NCBI GenBank assembly: GCA_003246335.1
Contig: QKAR01000033.1
Coordinates: 1-63,861 of the forward strand
From: Spirochaetales bacterium
GTDB taxonomy: Bacteria; Spirochaetota; Spirochaetia; Treponematales; Treponemataceae
Length of the DNA: 63,861 nucleotides
Direction of reading: 5' to 3'
How positions within the stretch are numbered: position 1 is the stretch's first letter; every line of letters begins with the position of its first letter. Shown one piece after another: positions 16,915-24,806 of the stretch. The position numbers and the translations under genes were made by a program. A model generated the notes under the pieces. It saw only the letters and a list, made by a program, of their open reading frames with translations. It was not told the DNA's origin and did no database searches.

Positions 16915-18062
16915 GCTATCAAATACAGATTCCTGGCCGCATACACAGCGGCAACGGCAGCGTTTCCCGGCTCGCCGACATTTTCAGCCGGGACGGCGTG
17001 AAAAAAGCCCTTCTTTTTACCGATAAAGGCGTTCTCTCGACGGGTATCGCCAAGAGCGTTTTTGACGTCGCCGCCTCTAGCGGCGTCGAGCTCGAGGTTT
17101 TTGACGGCGTAATCGCCGAACCCTCGACGCACGACGTCGATCGCGTCATGCAGGCGGCCCGAAGCGCGAAGGCCGACATGCTGATCGCCCTCGGCGGCGG
17201 AAGCGTTATGGACACGGCGAAACTCGCGTCGGTGCTCATTGGAGCGACGTACACCGTGTATGATCTCGTGAAAGACCCGAGCCTCGCGCGAAAGACGATG
17301 CGCGCGGTGATGATCCCGACGACGTGCGGAACCGGCTCAGAGGCGACGTGCAACGCGATCGTCGCCATTCCCGAGGAAAGCACGAAAAAAGGCATCGTGA
17401 ACCCGGCCCTCATTCCCGACGAGGTTATCCTCGACGTCGGCATGATCGCGCGACTGCCGAAGGCCATCGTCGCCGCGACCGCCGTCGACGCGCTCGCGCA
17501 CGTCGTCGAGTGCTACACCTCGAAAAAGGCGACCCCGCTGAGCGACACGTACGCGATCGCCGGCGCGCGCCTTATTTTCCGCAATATCGAGAAGGCGTAC
17601 GCGAATGGCGACGATCTCGAGGCGAAAGAGGCGTTGCTCCTTGGCGCCTTTTACGGCGGCGTCGCGATTACCGGCTCGGGAACGACGGCGGTGCACGCGC
17701 TTTCCTATCCGCTCGGCGGCAAATACCACATCGCGCACGGCGTGTCGAACGCCATCCTGTTCGCGCCGGTTATGGCGGTGAACAAGGATTCCTGCCGCGA
17801 GCGGCTCGCCGAGCTGTGCGACGCGGTATATCCCGAGCTCGCGATTTCCTCCGCCGAGACGCGGGCGACGCACGTGATTAACCGCATCGCCGATATCGTA
17901 AAAAACACGGAAATACCGACGAGTCTCGCGAAATACGGCATAACCGATAAAGATCTCGATTTCCTCGTGGAGGCGGGAAGCCAGCAGCAGCGGCTATTGG
18001 TTAATAATAGAAAGGAATTGTCCCTCGACGATATCCGGGGCATTTACCGCAAGGTTATTTAA
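16911..18062 (+). CDS. Iron-containing (group III) alcohol dehydrogenase
   Basis: A 383-residue NAD(P)-dependent, metal-dependent dehydrogenase. The nucleotide-binding GGGSVMDTAK motif (about residues 95-104) and MIPTTCGTGSEAT are standard. Metal ligands are seen in DALAHVVE (Asp and His) and in the paired histidines of HALSYPLGGKYHIAHG. It reduces an aldehyde or oxidises an alcohol. In this operon it may convert a hydroxy-aldehyde precursor or product of the four-carbon acid, or dispose of reducing equivalents; the substrate is not visible. It is translationally coupled to the kinase (ATGA overlap), so it belongs to the same pathway. Confidence 0.9.
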   Translation: MSYQIQIPGRIHSGNGSVSRLADIFSRDGVKKALLFTDKGVLSTGIAKSVFDVAASSGVELEVFDGVIAEPSTHDVDRVMQAARSAKADMLIALGGGSVMDTAKLASVLIGATYTVYDLVKDPSLARKTMRAVMIPTTCGTGSEATCNAIVAIPEESTKKGIVNPALIPDEVILDVGMIARLPKAIVAATAVDALAHVVECYTSKKATPLSDTYAIAGARLIFRNIEKAYANGDDLEAKEALLLGAFYGGVAITGSGTTAVHALSYPLGGKYHIAHGVSNAILFAPVMAVNKDSCRERLAELCDAVYPELAISSAETRATHVINRIADIVKNTEIPTSLAKYGITDKDLDFLVEAGSQQQRLLVNNRKELSLDDIRGIYRKVI

Positions 18063-18082
18063 GGTCGGGGTAGGTAGAGAAT

Positions 18083-19135
18083 ATGGCAGAAGCAAAGCAA
18101 ATATTGGCGATTACCATGGGCGATCCCGCCGGGATCGGACCCGAGATTACCGCGATGGCGCTCGCCCGTCCGGAGACGTACAAAAAATGCAAGCCGCTCG
18201 TCGTCGGCGACGCGAAAGTCATGACGAAGGCGCTTGAGGCCGCGAAAGTGAGCGGCGTGAAGATTCGCCCGGTTTCCTCCGTCTCGGAGGCGAAGTTCGA
18301 GCCCGGCACCATCGACGTGTACGATCTCGCAAACGTCGATATGGCTCAGTTCGCGTACGGAAAAGTTTCCGCGATGGCGGGCAACGCGGCGTTCGAGTAC
18401 GTCGTGAAGGCGATCGAGCTCGCGATGGCGAACGAAGTCGACGGCACTATCACGAACCCGATCAATAAAGAGGCGATCAATCTCGCCGGCCATCATTTTT
18501 CCGGGCACACGGAGATTTACGCCGAGTATACCGGCACGAAAGATTACTCGATGATGCTCGCCGACGGGAACTTGCGCGTCGTGCACGTGTCGACCCACGT
18601 TTCGCTCCGCGAGGCGTGCGACCGCGTCAAGAAGCCGCGCGTCCTCAAAGTCATTCAAATCGCCGACGAGGCGTGCAAGAGCATCGGCATCGCCAAGCCG
18701 CGCATCGCCGTCGCGGGGCTTAACCCCCACGCGGGCGAGAACGGACTTTTTGGCCGCGAGGAAATCGAGGAAATTTCGCCCGCGATCGCCGAGGCCCGCG
18801 CCGCCGGCATCGACGCCATCGGCCCGGTCCCCCCGGACACGGTTTTCTCGAAGGCGAACGGAAAAATGTACGACATCGTCGTCGCCATGTACCACGACCA
18901 GGGGCACATCCCGCTCAAGGTGCTCGGTTTTCAGTACAATCCCGAAAAGGGAAAATGGAACGCCGTCAACGGCGTCAACATCACGCTCGGCTTGCCCATC
19001 GTGCGAAGTTCCGTCGACCACGGAACCGCGTTCGATCAGGCGGGAACGGGCTCTGCAACGGATTCAAGCTTGCTGAACGCCATCGACTATGGCGTTCGGT
19101 TGGCTGAGAATAGACATCACCAAGGAGGATTTTGA
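18083..19135 (+). CDS. PdxA2-type 4-phospho-threonate/erythronate dehydrogenase
   Basis: A 350-residue member of the PdxA family, with start MGDPAGIGPEI and metal-binding histidines in HHFSGHTE, GLNPHAGE and MYHDQGHIPLKV. PdxA proper makes the B6 precursor from 4-phosphohydroxythreonine. The PdxA2 branch, paired with DUF1537 kinases, oxidatively decarboxylates D-threonate or D-erythronate 4-phosphate to dihydroxyacetone phosphate and CO2. The neighbouring kinase and transporter support PdxA2 rather than vitamin synthesis. Its stop shares bases with the start of the TRAP binding protein. Confidence 0.88.
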   Translation: MAEAKQILAITMGDPAGIGPEITAMALARPETYKKCKPLVVGDAKVMTKALEAAKVSGVKIRPVSSVSEAKFEPGTIDVYDLANVDMAQFAYGKVSAMAGNAAFEYVVKAIELAMANEVDGTITNPINKEAINLAGHHFSGHTEIYAEYTGTKDYSMMLADGNLRVVHVSTHVSLREACDRVKKPRVLKVIQIADEACKSIGIAKPRIAVAGLNPHAGENGLFGREEIEEISPAIAEARAAGIDAIGPVPPDTVFSKANGKMYDIVVAMYHDQGHIPLKVLGFQYNPEKGKWNAVNGVNITLGLPIVRSSVDHGTAFDQAGTGSATDSSLLNAIDYGVRLAENRHHQGGF

Positions 19136-20169
19136 TGATGAAACGAATTATTGCGGTCGCTACGGCGGTCGTGGCCCTCGGCGGAGCGAGCTTTGCCGGC
19201 GGAAGCAGTGACGGAGCGGCGACCACCGCCAAGGCGCCGTCGAAGACCATCGTGTTCGCGACCCACTCGGTCGGAACCTCGAACTATAACATTTCCGTCG
19301 GACTCGGCCAGATGTGGACCAAGTACCTTCCCGCCGGATACCAAGTTGACGTTCAGCCCACCTCTCCCGGTGGAATGGGCGCTCCCTACCTCTTCGCGAC
19401 CGGATCGTCGGACATTTCGTTCGTAAACGGCGCCCCCGCGAAATGGGCGTATGAGACCGGAACCCTCGGTAAACCCGCCACGCAGGAATTCCGCGGCTTG
19501 GTCGGATCCCTTTCCGCCGTTTCCGCCGTTAACTTCATGACCGAAGCCTTCATGAAAAAGTACAACTGCACTTCCATCGAAGACGCCCTTCGCCGCAAGC
19601 TCCCGATCCGCATCGGCTGCAGCCCGAAAGGATCGATGGACGAGAAAGTCGTAGAACTCCTTCTCAGCCACTTCGGCGTTACCTACGCCGACGTTAAGAG
19701 CTGGGGCGGTGATGTCGTTCACGGCGGTGGATCGGACCTCGCTTCCATGGTCAAGGACGGAAAGCTCGACTACATGCTCGACCACACTTCCGCGCAGTCC
19801 TCGACGATGGTCGAAATCGCGATGACCTGCAAGGTTAAGTTCCTTCAGTGGGAAGACGCGACCCTCGATTGGTTCGGCACCCAGGGCTTCGAGCGCGTGG
19901 TTCTCCCCGCGAACTCGTTCTCCGGCCAGACCAAGGACGTTATCGACGCCGGTACCCCGGACTGCATCTACGTCAGCAAGAATATGTCAGACGATATCGC
20001 CTACGCCCTTACCAAGGGTATGTGCGAGAACCGCGACGCTCTCGTGAAGCAGTACTCTTCCCTCGCGCCCTTCGATCCGAAGACCGCGTGGATGCCTTCC
20101 AAGCTTGGTAACGTTCCGCTCCATCCGGGCGCAGAGCGCTACTATCGTGAAATGGGTTACATAAAGTAA
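19135..20169 (+). CDS. TAXI-family TRAP transporter solute-binding protein
   Basis: A 344-residue exported protein. The signal peptide MMKRIIAVATAVVALGG ends in ASFAGGSSDG; the lipobox cysteine is replaced by Gly, so it is predicted to be soluble in the periplasm. The mature part carries TAXI-family features (PGGMGAPYLFATGSSDISF, then HGGGSDLASMVKDGKLDY). TAXI proteins deliver ligands to fused 4TM/12TM permeases, as encoded next. ATG 19135 is chosen because AAGGAGG lies 6 nt upstream; it overlaps the PdxA2 stop. Two strong hairpins follow the gene and probably stabilise its mRNA. The ligand is presumably the four-carbon acid or a precursor. Confidence 0.92.
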   Translation: MMKRIIAVATAVVALGGASFAGGSSDGAATTAKAPSKTIVFATHSVGTSNYNISVGLGQMWTKYLPAGYQVDVQPTSPGGMGAPYLFATGSSDISFVNGAPAKWAYETGTLGKPATQEFRGLVGSLSAVSAVNFMTEAFMKKYNCTSIEDALRRKLPIRIGCSPKGSMDEKVVELLLSHFGVTYADVKSWGGDVVHGGGSDLASMVKDGKLDYMLDHTSAQSSTMVEIAMTCKVKFLQWEDATLDWFGTQGFERVVLPANSFSGQTKDVIDAGTPDCIYVSKNMSDDIAYALTKGMCENRDALVKQYSSLAPFDPKTAWMPSKLGNVPLHPGAERYYREMGYIK

Positions 20170-20176
20170 TACCTTC

Positions 20177-20241
20177 CCCGGAACCTTAGGTTCCGGGACT
20201 TCACCAGCCGCATGGCGGGCCGGATCGCGGTCAGGCCCGCC
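20177..20241 (+). other. Two intercistronic hairpins between binding protein and permease
   Basis: Hairpin 1 is CCCGGAACC-TTA-GGTTCCGGG (20177-20197). Hairpin 2 is GGCGGGCC...GGCCCGCC (20214-20221 with 20234-20241). Neither has a U-run, so they are not classical terminators. Such structures often protect the 3' end of a highly expressed binding-protein message within a transporter operon. Confidence 0.7.
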
Positions 20242-20272
20242 CACTGTAAGAAGACCGCTTTAGGAGTTTTGT

Positions 20273-22213
20273 ATGCCTTTCGAGAAAAAGATAGCGGCTG
20301 CGGTGAAGCAGTCCGAAGAAGAAAACGCCAAACCGAAACTTGAGACCTGGCGCTATGTCGTCATCGGAGTCGTTTCGGTCGTCTTCCTGCTTTTCCAGTT
20401 ATATAACGGAATGGTTCGGCCTTTTCCGACCATGATTTCGAACTCAACGCACCTTTCGCTCGCGCTTATCGTGACGTTCCTTTTCGCGCCACTCGCCAAA
20501 AAACATAAACAACCTTGGATGTGGGTGCTCGACGTCGCCATGATGATCGTCGCGGCTATCGTCGCGGTATATTTCATTAAGGATTTTGAGCGCCTTACCT
20601 ATCGCATCATGTCCGTCGACAAGATGCTTCCCATCGACCTTTTCTGCTCGCTCGGGCTTCTCGTGATTCTGCTCGAGTCCGTACGCCGCACGCTCGGCGT
20701 TCCCTTACTCGTGTTCATTCTCGTGTTTATCCTTTACGCGTTCGCGGGTCAGCACCTTTCCGGTCCGTTCCGCTACAGCGGCATGGCCTGGCAGTCGTTC
20801 GCCGAAATGCTCTCTCTTTCTCCCGACGGCATTTTCGGCTCGCCCCTTTCGGCTTCGGTTAACACGCTCTTCTATTTCTTGCTGTTCGGCGCGTTCTTCT
20901 CGACGTGCGGCGGCGGCCAGGTCTTGATCGACCTCGGCATGAAACTCAGCGATAAGACCGCCGGCGGTCCCGCGAAAGCCGCGGTCGTTTCCTCGTGCCT
21001 CATGGGCATGATTAGCGGAAGCGCGGTCGCCAACGTCACCACGACGGGCGTCTTCACCATCCCGCTCATGAAAAAAGCCGGGTACACGCCCGAGCAGGCC
21101 GGAGCGATCGAGTCGGTCTCGTCGACCGGCGGCCAGATCATGCCGCCGATCATGGGCGTCGGCGCGTTCATCATGGCCGAGATGATCGGCATTAGCTACG
21201 TGAAGATCGCGGTCGCCGCGATCATCCCGGCGCTCGCGTACTACGGCGCTGAATTCCTTCTCGTGCACTTCATCGCCAAGCGCCGCCAGATCGTGAACAT
21301 CGAGGGCGCCGCCATGAAATACGTGTCAGCCCCGATCGGGCCGCGCCTCTATCGCCTGATCCCGATCGTCGCCGTCGTCGTGCTCGTGTTCATCGGCGCC
21401 TCGCTTACCCGAGCCGCACTCGTCGGTACCGCGCTTTCGATCATCATCAGCGCGATTTCCAAAGAGACCCGCATGGGCCCGCGTCAGCTCCTCGACGCCC
21501 TGCTCGACGGTATTAAGCAGGCAGCGGCCATCGCGATCCCGACCGCCGCGTGCGGCATCATGATCGGCATCGTCGTCCGCTCCGGCGCCGCGAATAAGCT
21601 CACCGCGATCATCAGCCAGGTCGGCGGCTCGAACATCCTGTTCGCCCTCATCCTCGCGATGCTCGGCTGTCTCGTGCTCGGCATGGCCCTTCCGACCGTC
21701 GCCGCGTACCTGATCGCGAACATCCTGTTCTGCCCAACCATCATGGCCCTCGGCGTGCCGGTCCTCCCGGCGAACATGTTCATCTTCTACTTCGGCGTCA
21801 TCGCGCAGATCACGCCGCCGGTATGCCTTGCCTCGTTTACCGCGGCGGGTATAGCGGGCGCCAATAGCTGGAAGACGGGTTGGAACGCGTTCGTGTTCGC
21901 GATCGTCGCCTTCCTCGTGCCGTTCGTCTTCGTGTTCCAGCCCTCCATCCTGATGCAGGGCACGCCGCTCCAAATCCTCGGCACCACCGCGGTCATGGCG
22001 ATCGGCGTCTTCTTCCTCGCCGGCGGTATCGGCGGCTACATGTTCGGCGTCATGCATAGCTGGATCACCCGAGGTCTTTTGATCCTCTGCGCGATCCTCG
22101 TCATCGCCCCCGAAATGGTCACGAGCGTCGTTGGCATCGCCGGCGGCTGCGCGGTCGCCGTCGCGTACATCCTGATCGGCGTAAAAAACCGAAAGGCCGC
22201 CAAACCCGCGTAA
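20273..22213 (+). CDS. Fused TRAP transporter permease (4TM/12TM)
   Basis: A 646-residue integral membrane protein with hydrophobic segments throughout. The first four belong to the small DctQ-like part and the rest to the large DctM-like part; the fused form is the rule for TAXI systems. Conserved DctM-type pieces include GMISGSAVANVTTTG, SSTGGQIMPPIMGVGAFIMAE and GMALPTVAAYLIAN. It imports its substrate with a Na+ or H+ gradient together with the binding protein encoded 103 bp upstream. The start is preceded by TAGGAG with good spacing. Confidence 0.94.
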   Translation: MPFEKKIAAAVKQSEEENAKPKLETWRYVVIGVVSVVFLLFQLYNGMVRPFPTMISNSTHLSLALIVTFLFAPLAKKHKQPWMWVLDVAMMIVAAIVAVYFIKDFERLTYRIMSVDKMLPIDLFCSLGLLVILLESVRRTLGVPLLVFILVFILYAFAGQHLSGPFRYSGMAWQSFAEMLSLSPDGIFGSPLSASVNTLFYFLLFGAFFSTCGGGQVLIDLGMKLSDKTAGGPAKAAVVSSCLMGMISGSAVANVTTTGVFTIPLMKKAGYTPEQAGAIESVSSTGGQIMPPIMGVGAFIMAEMIGISYVKIAVAAIIPALAYYGAEFLLVHFIAKRRQIVNIEGAAMKYVSAPIGPRLYRLIPIVAVVVLVFIGASLTRAALVGTALSIIISAISKETRMGPRQLLDALLDGIKQAAAIAIPTAACGIMIGIVVRSGAANKLTAIISQVGGSNILFALILAMLGCLVLGMALPTVAAYLIANILFCPTIMALGVPVLPANMFIFYFGVIAQITPPVCLASFTAAGIAGANSWKTGWNAFVFAIVAFLVPFVFVFQPSILMQGTPLQILGTTAVMAIGVFFLAGGIGGYMFGVMHSWITRGLLILCAILVIAPEMVTSVVGIAGGCAVAVAYILIGVKNRKAAKPA

Positions 22214-22224
22214 GACTTTCTGAT

Positions 22225-22264
22225 TTCGCGAAGCGCGACCGTCATGACGACCGCGCTTCGCGAA
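22225..22264 (+). other. Long intercistronic hairpin between permease and DapA-family gene
   Basis: A 13-bp perfect stem (22225-22237 with 22252-22264; TTCGCGAAGCGCG and its complement). The loop itself contains the palindrome CGTCATGACG. No U-run follows directly. It may terminate partially, block 3' exonucleases, or be an RNase III site. Confidence 0.65.
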
Positions 22265-22306
22265 CCTCTTTTCGATTTTCCTCTTTTAACGCAAGGAGTC
22301 ACCAGT

Positions 22307-23197
22307 ATGGAAATCAAGGGTATAATTCCGCCCATTATCACGCCCATGTTCGAGGACGAGTCGGTTAACTACGACGAGCTTCGCAACCAAGTCCGCCGCC
22401 AGATCGACGGCGGCGTCCACGGCATTTTCTGCTTCGGCACGAACGGCGAATGCTATATTCTTTCCGACGACGAAAAACAGAAAATTCTCGAGACCGTCGT
22501 CGACGAGGTAAAAGGACGCGTGCCCGTATACGCGGGAACCGGCAGCGTCGGCACGAAAGACACGATTCGCCTGTCGCTCATGGCGAAGGAAGCCGGCGCC
22601 GACGTCCTTTCGATCATCTGCCCGTATTTCGCCGCAGCCTCGCAGGACGAGATTTTCGCGCACTATAAGGCAGTCGCCGAGGCCGTTCCCATGCCGATCG
22701 TCATTTATAACATTCCCGCTCGAACCGGCAACAGCATCGCCCCGGGAACGATCGCGAAGCTTTCCGCCATCGATAACGTCGTCGGCGCCAAGGACTCAAG
22801 CGGCAACTTCGACAACATGCTGCAGTACATCGAGCAGACGGCCGGCAAGGATTTCTCGATCCTTTCGGGCAACGACTCGCTCATCCTGTGGAACCTTTTG
22901 GCGGGCGGGAAGGGCGGCATCGCCGGTTGCGCGAACATCTATCCCAAAACCCTCGTCGGCGTGTACGAAAGCTTCATGAAGGGCGATCTCGTGAAGGCGA
23001 AGGAATATCAGGATTCAATCCGCGCGCTCCGCAATAATTTCAAGTACGGAAACCCGAATACCATCGTCAAAAAGGCGGTCAATCTGCTGGGTTATCCCGT
23101 CGGTCCCTGCCGCGCGCCGTTTAACTTCATTTCCGAAGAGGGTATCGCGGCGATCAAGAAGACGCTCGAAGCCGATACCGCGCGGGGCATGAGGTAA
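22307..23197 (+). CDS. DapA-family (dihydrodipicolinate synthase-like) lyase/aldolase
   Basis: A 296-residue TIM-barrel class I aldolase. The family signatures GTNGECYILSDDEK (pyruvate-binding site) and YNIPARTGNSI are present, as is the Schiff-base lysine in VVGAKDSSGNFD. The family includes DHDPS, N-acetylneuraminate lyase and keto-deoxy-sugar aldolases. Inside a sigma-54 catabolic operon it is more likely a catabolic keto-acid aldolase than lysine synthesis; its substrate is unknown. ATG 22307 is chosen because AAGGAG lies 8 nt ahead; longer in-frame starts run into the hairpin. The YhcH gene follows after 3 bp. Confidence 0.88.
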   Translation: MEIKGIIPPIITPMFEDESVNYDELRNQVRRQIDGGVHGIFCFGTNGECYILSDDEKQKILETVVDEVKGRVPVYAGTGSVGTKDTIRLSLMAKEAGADVLSIICPYFAAASQDEIFAHYKAVAEAVPMPIVIYNIPARTGNSIAPGTIAKLSAIDNVVGAKDSSGNFDNMLQYIEQTAGKDFSILSGNDSLILWNLLAGGKGGIAGCANIYPKTLVGVYESFMKGDLVKAKEYQDSIRALRNNFKYGNPNTIVKKAVNLLGYPVGPCRAPFNFISEEGIAAIKKTLEADTARGMR

Positions 23198-23200
23198 GGC

Positions 23201-23656
23201 ATGATACTCGCGAAAACCGACGACCTCGCCCGCTACGATAGCCTTTGCCCCAACTTCGCGGCCGCGTTCGCCTTTCTCGCCCGTACTGACCTCGCGACGC
23301 TTCCCGACGGAAAGCACGAAATCGACGGGAAAAACGCGTGGGCCGTGTTGAGCTCTTACGATACCCGCGATTACGGCGAAGGAAAGTTCGAGACCCATCG
23401 GGATTACATCGACGTGCAGTACTTGCTTTCCGGCGAGGAAATCATTTATTGGTCGGATTCCGCGACGATGAGCTCCACGGGATACAACGACGATACCGAC
23501 AAGGAAAACTACACCGACCCGGAATCACCGATCGGAATCTGCATGAGTCCGGGCGTCGCCATGGTGCTGTTCCCTCGAGATGCCCATAAGGCGAATTGCC
23601 GCGTGTCGGATATGCGCCGCGTGCGCAAAGTCCTGCTCAAGATTCGGATAGACTAA
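23201..23656 (+). CDS. YhcH/YjgK/YiaL (EbgC-like) family protein
   Basis: A 151-residue cupin-type protein. Recognisable parts are GKHEIDGKNAWAVLSSYDT, FETHRDYIDVQYLLSGEE, and the C-terminal MVLFPRDAHKANCRV. Characterised relatives bind sugars or sugar acids and sit in sialate, xylulose and related catabolic operons, some acting as anomerases or isomerases. As the last gene of the operon and only 3 bp behind the aldolase gene, it probably helps equilibrate a substrate form. A strong terminator follows. Confidence 0.85.
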   Translation: MILAKTDDLARYDSLCPNFAAAFAFLARTDLATLPDGKHEIDGKNAWAVLSSYDTRDYGEGKFETHRDYIDVQYLLSGEEIIYWSDSATMSSTGYNDDTDKENYTDPESPIGICMSPGVAMVLFPRDAHKANCRVSDMRRVRKVLLKIRID

Positions 23657-23674
23657 AAAAATCGTCCTCCTTTT

Positions 23675-23718
23675 AGCCGTTCTTATTCCGTTGCCCCGGG
23701 TAAGGACGGCTTTTTTTT
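23675..23718 (+). terminator. Rho-independent terminator of the sigma-54 operon
   Basis: An 11-bp stem AGCCGTTCTTA/TAAGGACGGCT (23675-23685 with 23701-23711) followed by T8. Separates the four-carbon acid operon from the malate dehydrogenase operon. Confidence 0.93.
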
Positions 23719-23843
23719 CGTTAAAAAGATAAAAAATATCAATAAAATACTATCTATATAATTTACACTAATGTTGAAAATTGCTATAGTGACCGCAACA
23801 AAAGGAAACGATACGTAGACTTTTAAGGAAAGGACGGTTGCAT

Positions 23844-24788
23844 ATGGGTAAGAAGGTCACAATTATTGGCGCAGGAAGCGTTGGATCCACGATTGCGTAC
23901 ACCATGGCGGTGAACGGTATCGCCTCCGAAATCGTTATGGTCGATATTAACGTCGAAAAAGCATTGGGCGAAGCCCTCGATATCCGCCAGGGAACCCCGT
24001 TTTGTCCCCCGGTTAATATTTACGCGGGAAGCTATGAGGACGCGAAACACTCCGATATCGTCATCCTTACTTCGGGAATGGCGCGAAAGCCCGGCATGAC
24101 CCGCCTCGATCTCGCCCAGACGAACGTCAACATCACGAAGCAAATCATCCCCGAAATCACGAAAGTCGCCCCTGACGCCGTATACGTCATCGTCGCGAAC
24201 CCGGTCGACATTCTGACCTATCAGTTCCATAAAACGAGCGGTTTGCCCGCGAACCGCATCGTCGGATCGGGAACCATCCTCGACACGGCCCGCCTGCGCG
24301 CGCGGCTCGCCGAGTACTACAAGATCAACCAAACGAACGTGCACGCCTACGTGTTCGGCGAGCACGGCGACAGCTCTTTCGTGCCGTGGTCGCTCGCGAA
24401 TATCTCGACGATCCCGATCGACGAGTATCACGAGTGCATTTCCCGCGACATCATCGTTCCCCCGCTCGTTCACGACGAAGTCGAGACGTACATCCGCAAG
24501 TCCGGCGGCAAGGTCATCGAGCGCAAGGGCGCGACGTTCTACGCGATCGCCGTATCCGTCTGCCATATCTGCAAGTGCGTGTTCAACGGCCTCGACACGA
24601 CGCTGACCGTCTCCACGCTCGCGGACGGCGAGTACGGCATTAGCGACGTGTGCCTCAGCACGCTCGCCACCGTCGGCGAGGGCGGGATCACCGGACGCAT
24701 CTCCGCGCCGCTCACCCCGACCGAAACCGAGTCGCTCCGCAAGAGCGCGGACGCCCTGAAGTCCGTCATCGCTCAGCTTAAGTTCTAA
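23844..24788 (+). CDS. Malate/L-lactate dehydrogenase family, probably malate-specific
   Basis: A 314-residue NAD-dependent 2-hydroxyacid dehydrogenase of the LDH/MDH superfamily: GAGSVGSTIAY nucleotide loop, VDINVEKALG, catalytic GEHGDSSF. In the substrate loop the sequence is SGMARKPGMTRLDL. Lactate dehydrogenases have Gln at the position of Arg81 (AxxQKPGETR), and Arg there is the classic malate/oxaloacetate determinant. With fumarase next door and a fumarate reductase in the same operon, malate dehydrogenase is the better call, although automatic tools may label it lactate dehydrogenase. ATG 23844 is preferred over TTG 23838. A TATAAT at 23757-23762 may be its -10 box. Confidence 0.82.
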   Translation: MGKKVTIIGAGSVGSTIAYTMAVNGIASEIVMVDINVEKALGEALDIRQGTPFCPPVNIYAGSYEDAKHSDIVILTSGMARKPGMTRLDLAQTNVNITKQIIPEITKVAPDAVYVIVANPVDILTYQFHKTSGLPANRIVGSGTILDTARLRARLAEYYKINQTNVHAYVFGEHGDSSFVPWSLANISTIPIDEYHECISRDIIVPPLVHDEVETYIRKSGGKVIERKGATFYAIAVSVCHICKCVFNGLDTTLTVSTLADGEYGISDVCLSTLATVGEGGITGRISAPLTPTETESLRKSADALKSVIAQLKF

Positions 24789-24806
24789 GGCGCTCCGGAG
24801 GATAGG

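Noticed and set aside
18083-19135. PdxA-like gene as pyridoxine biosynthesis
   Set aside because: It sits in a sigma-54 catabolic operon beside a DUF1537 kinase; no other B6 genes are nearby.
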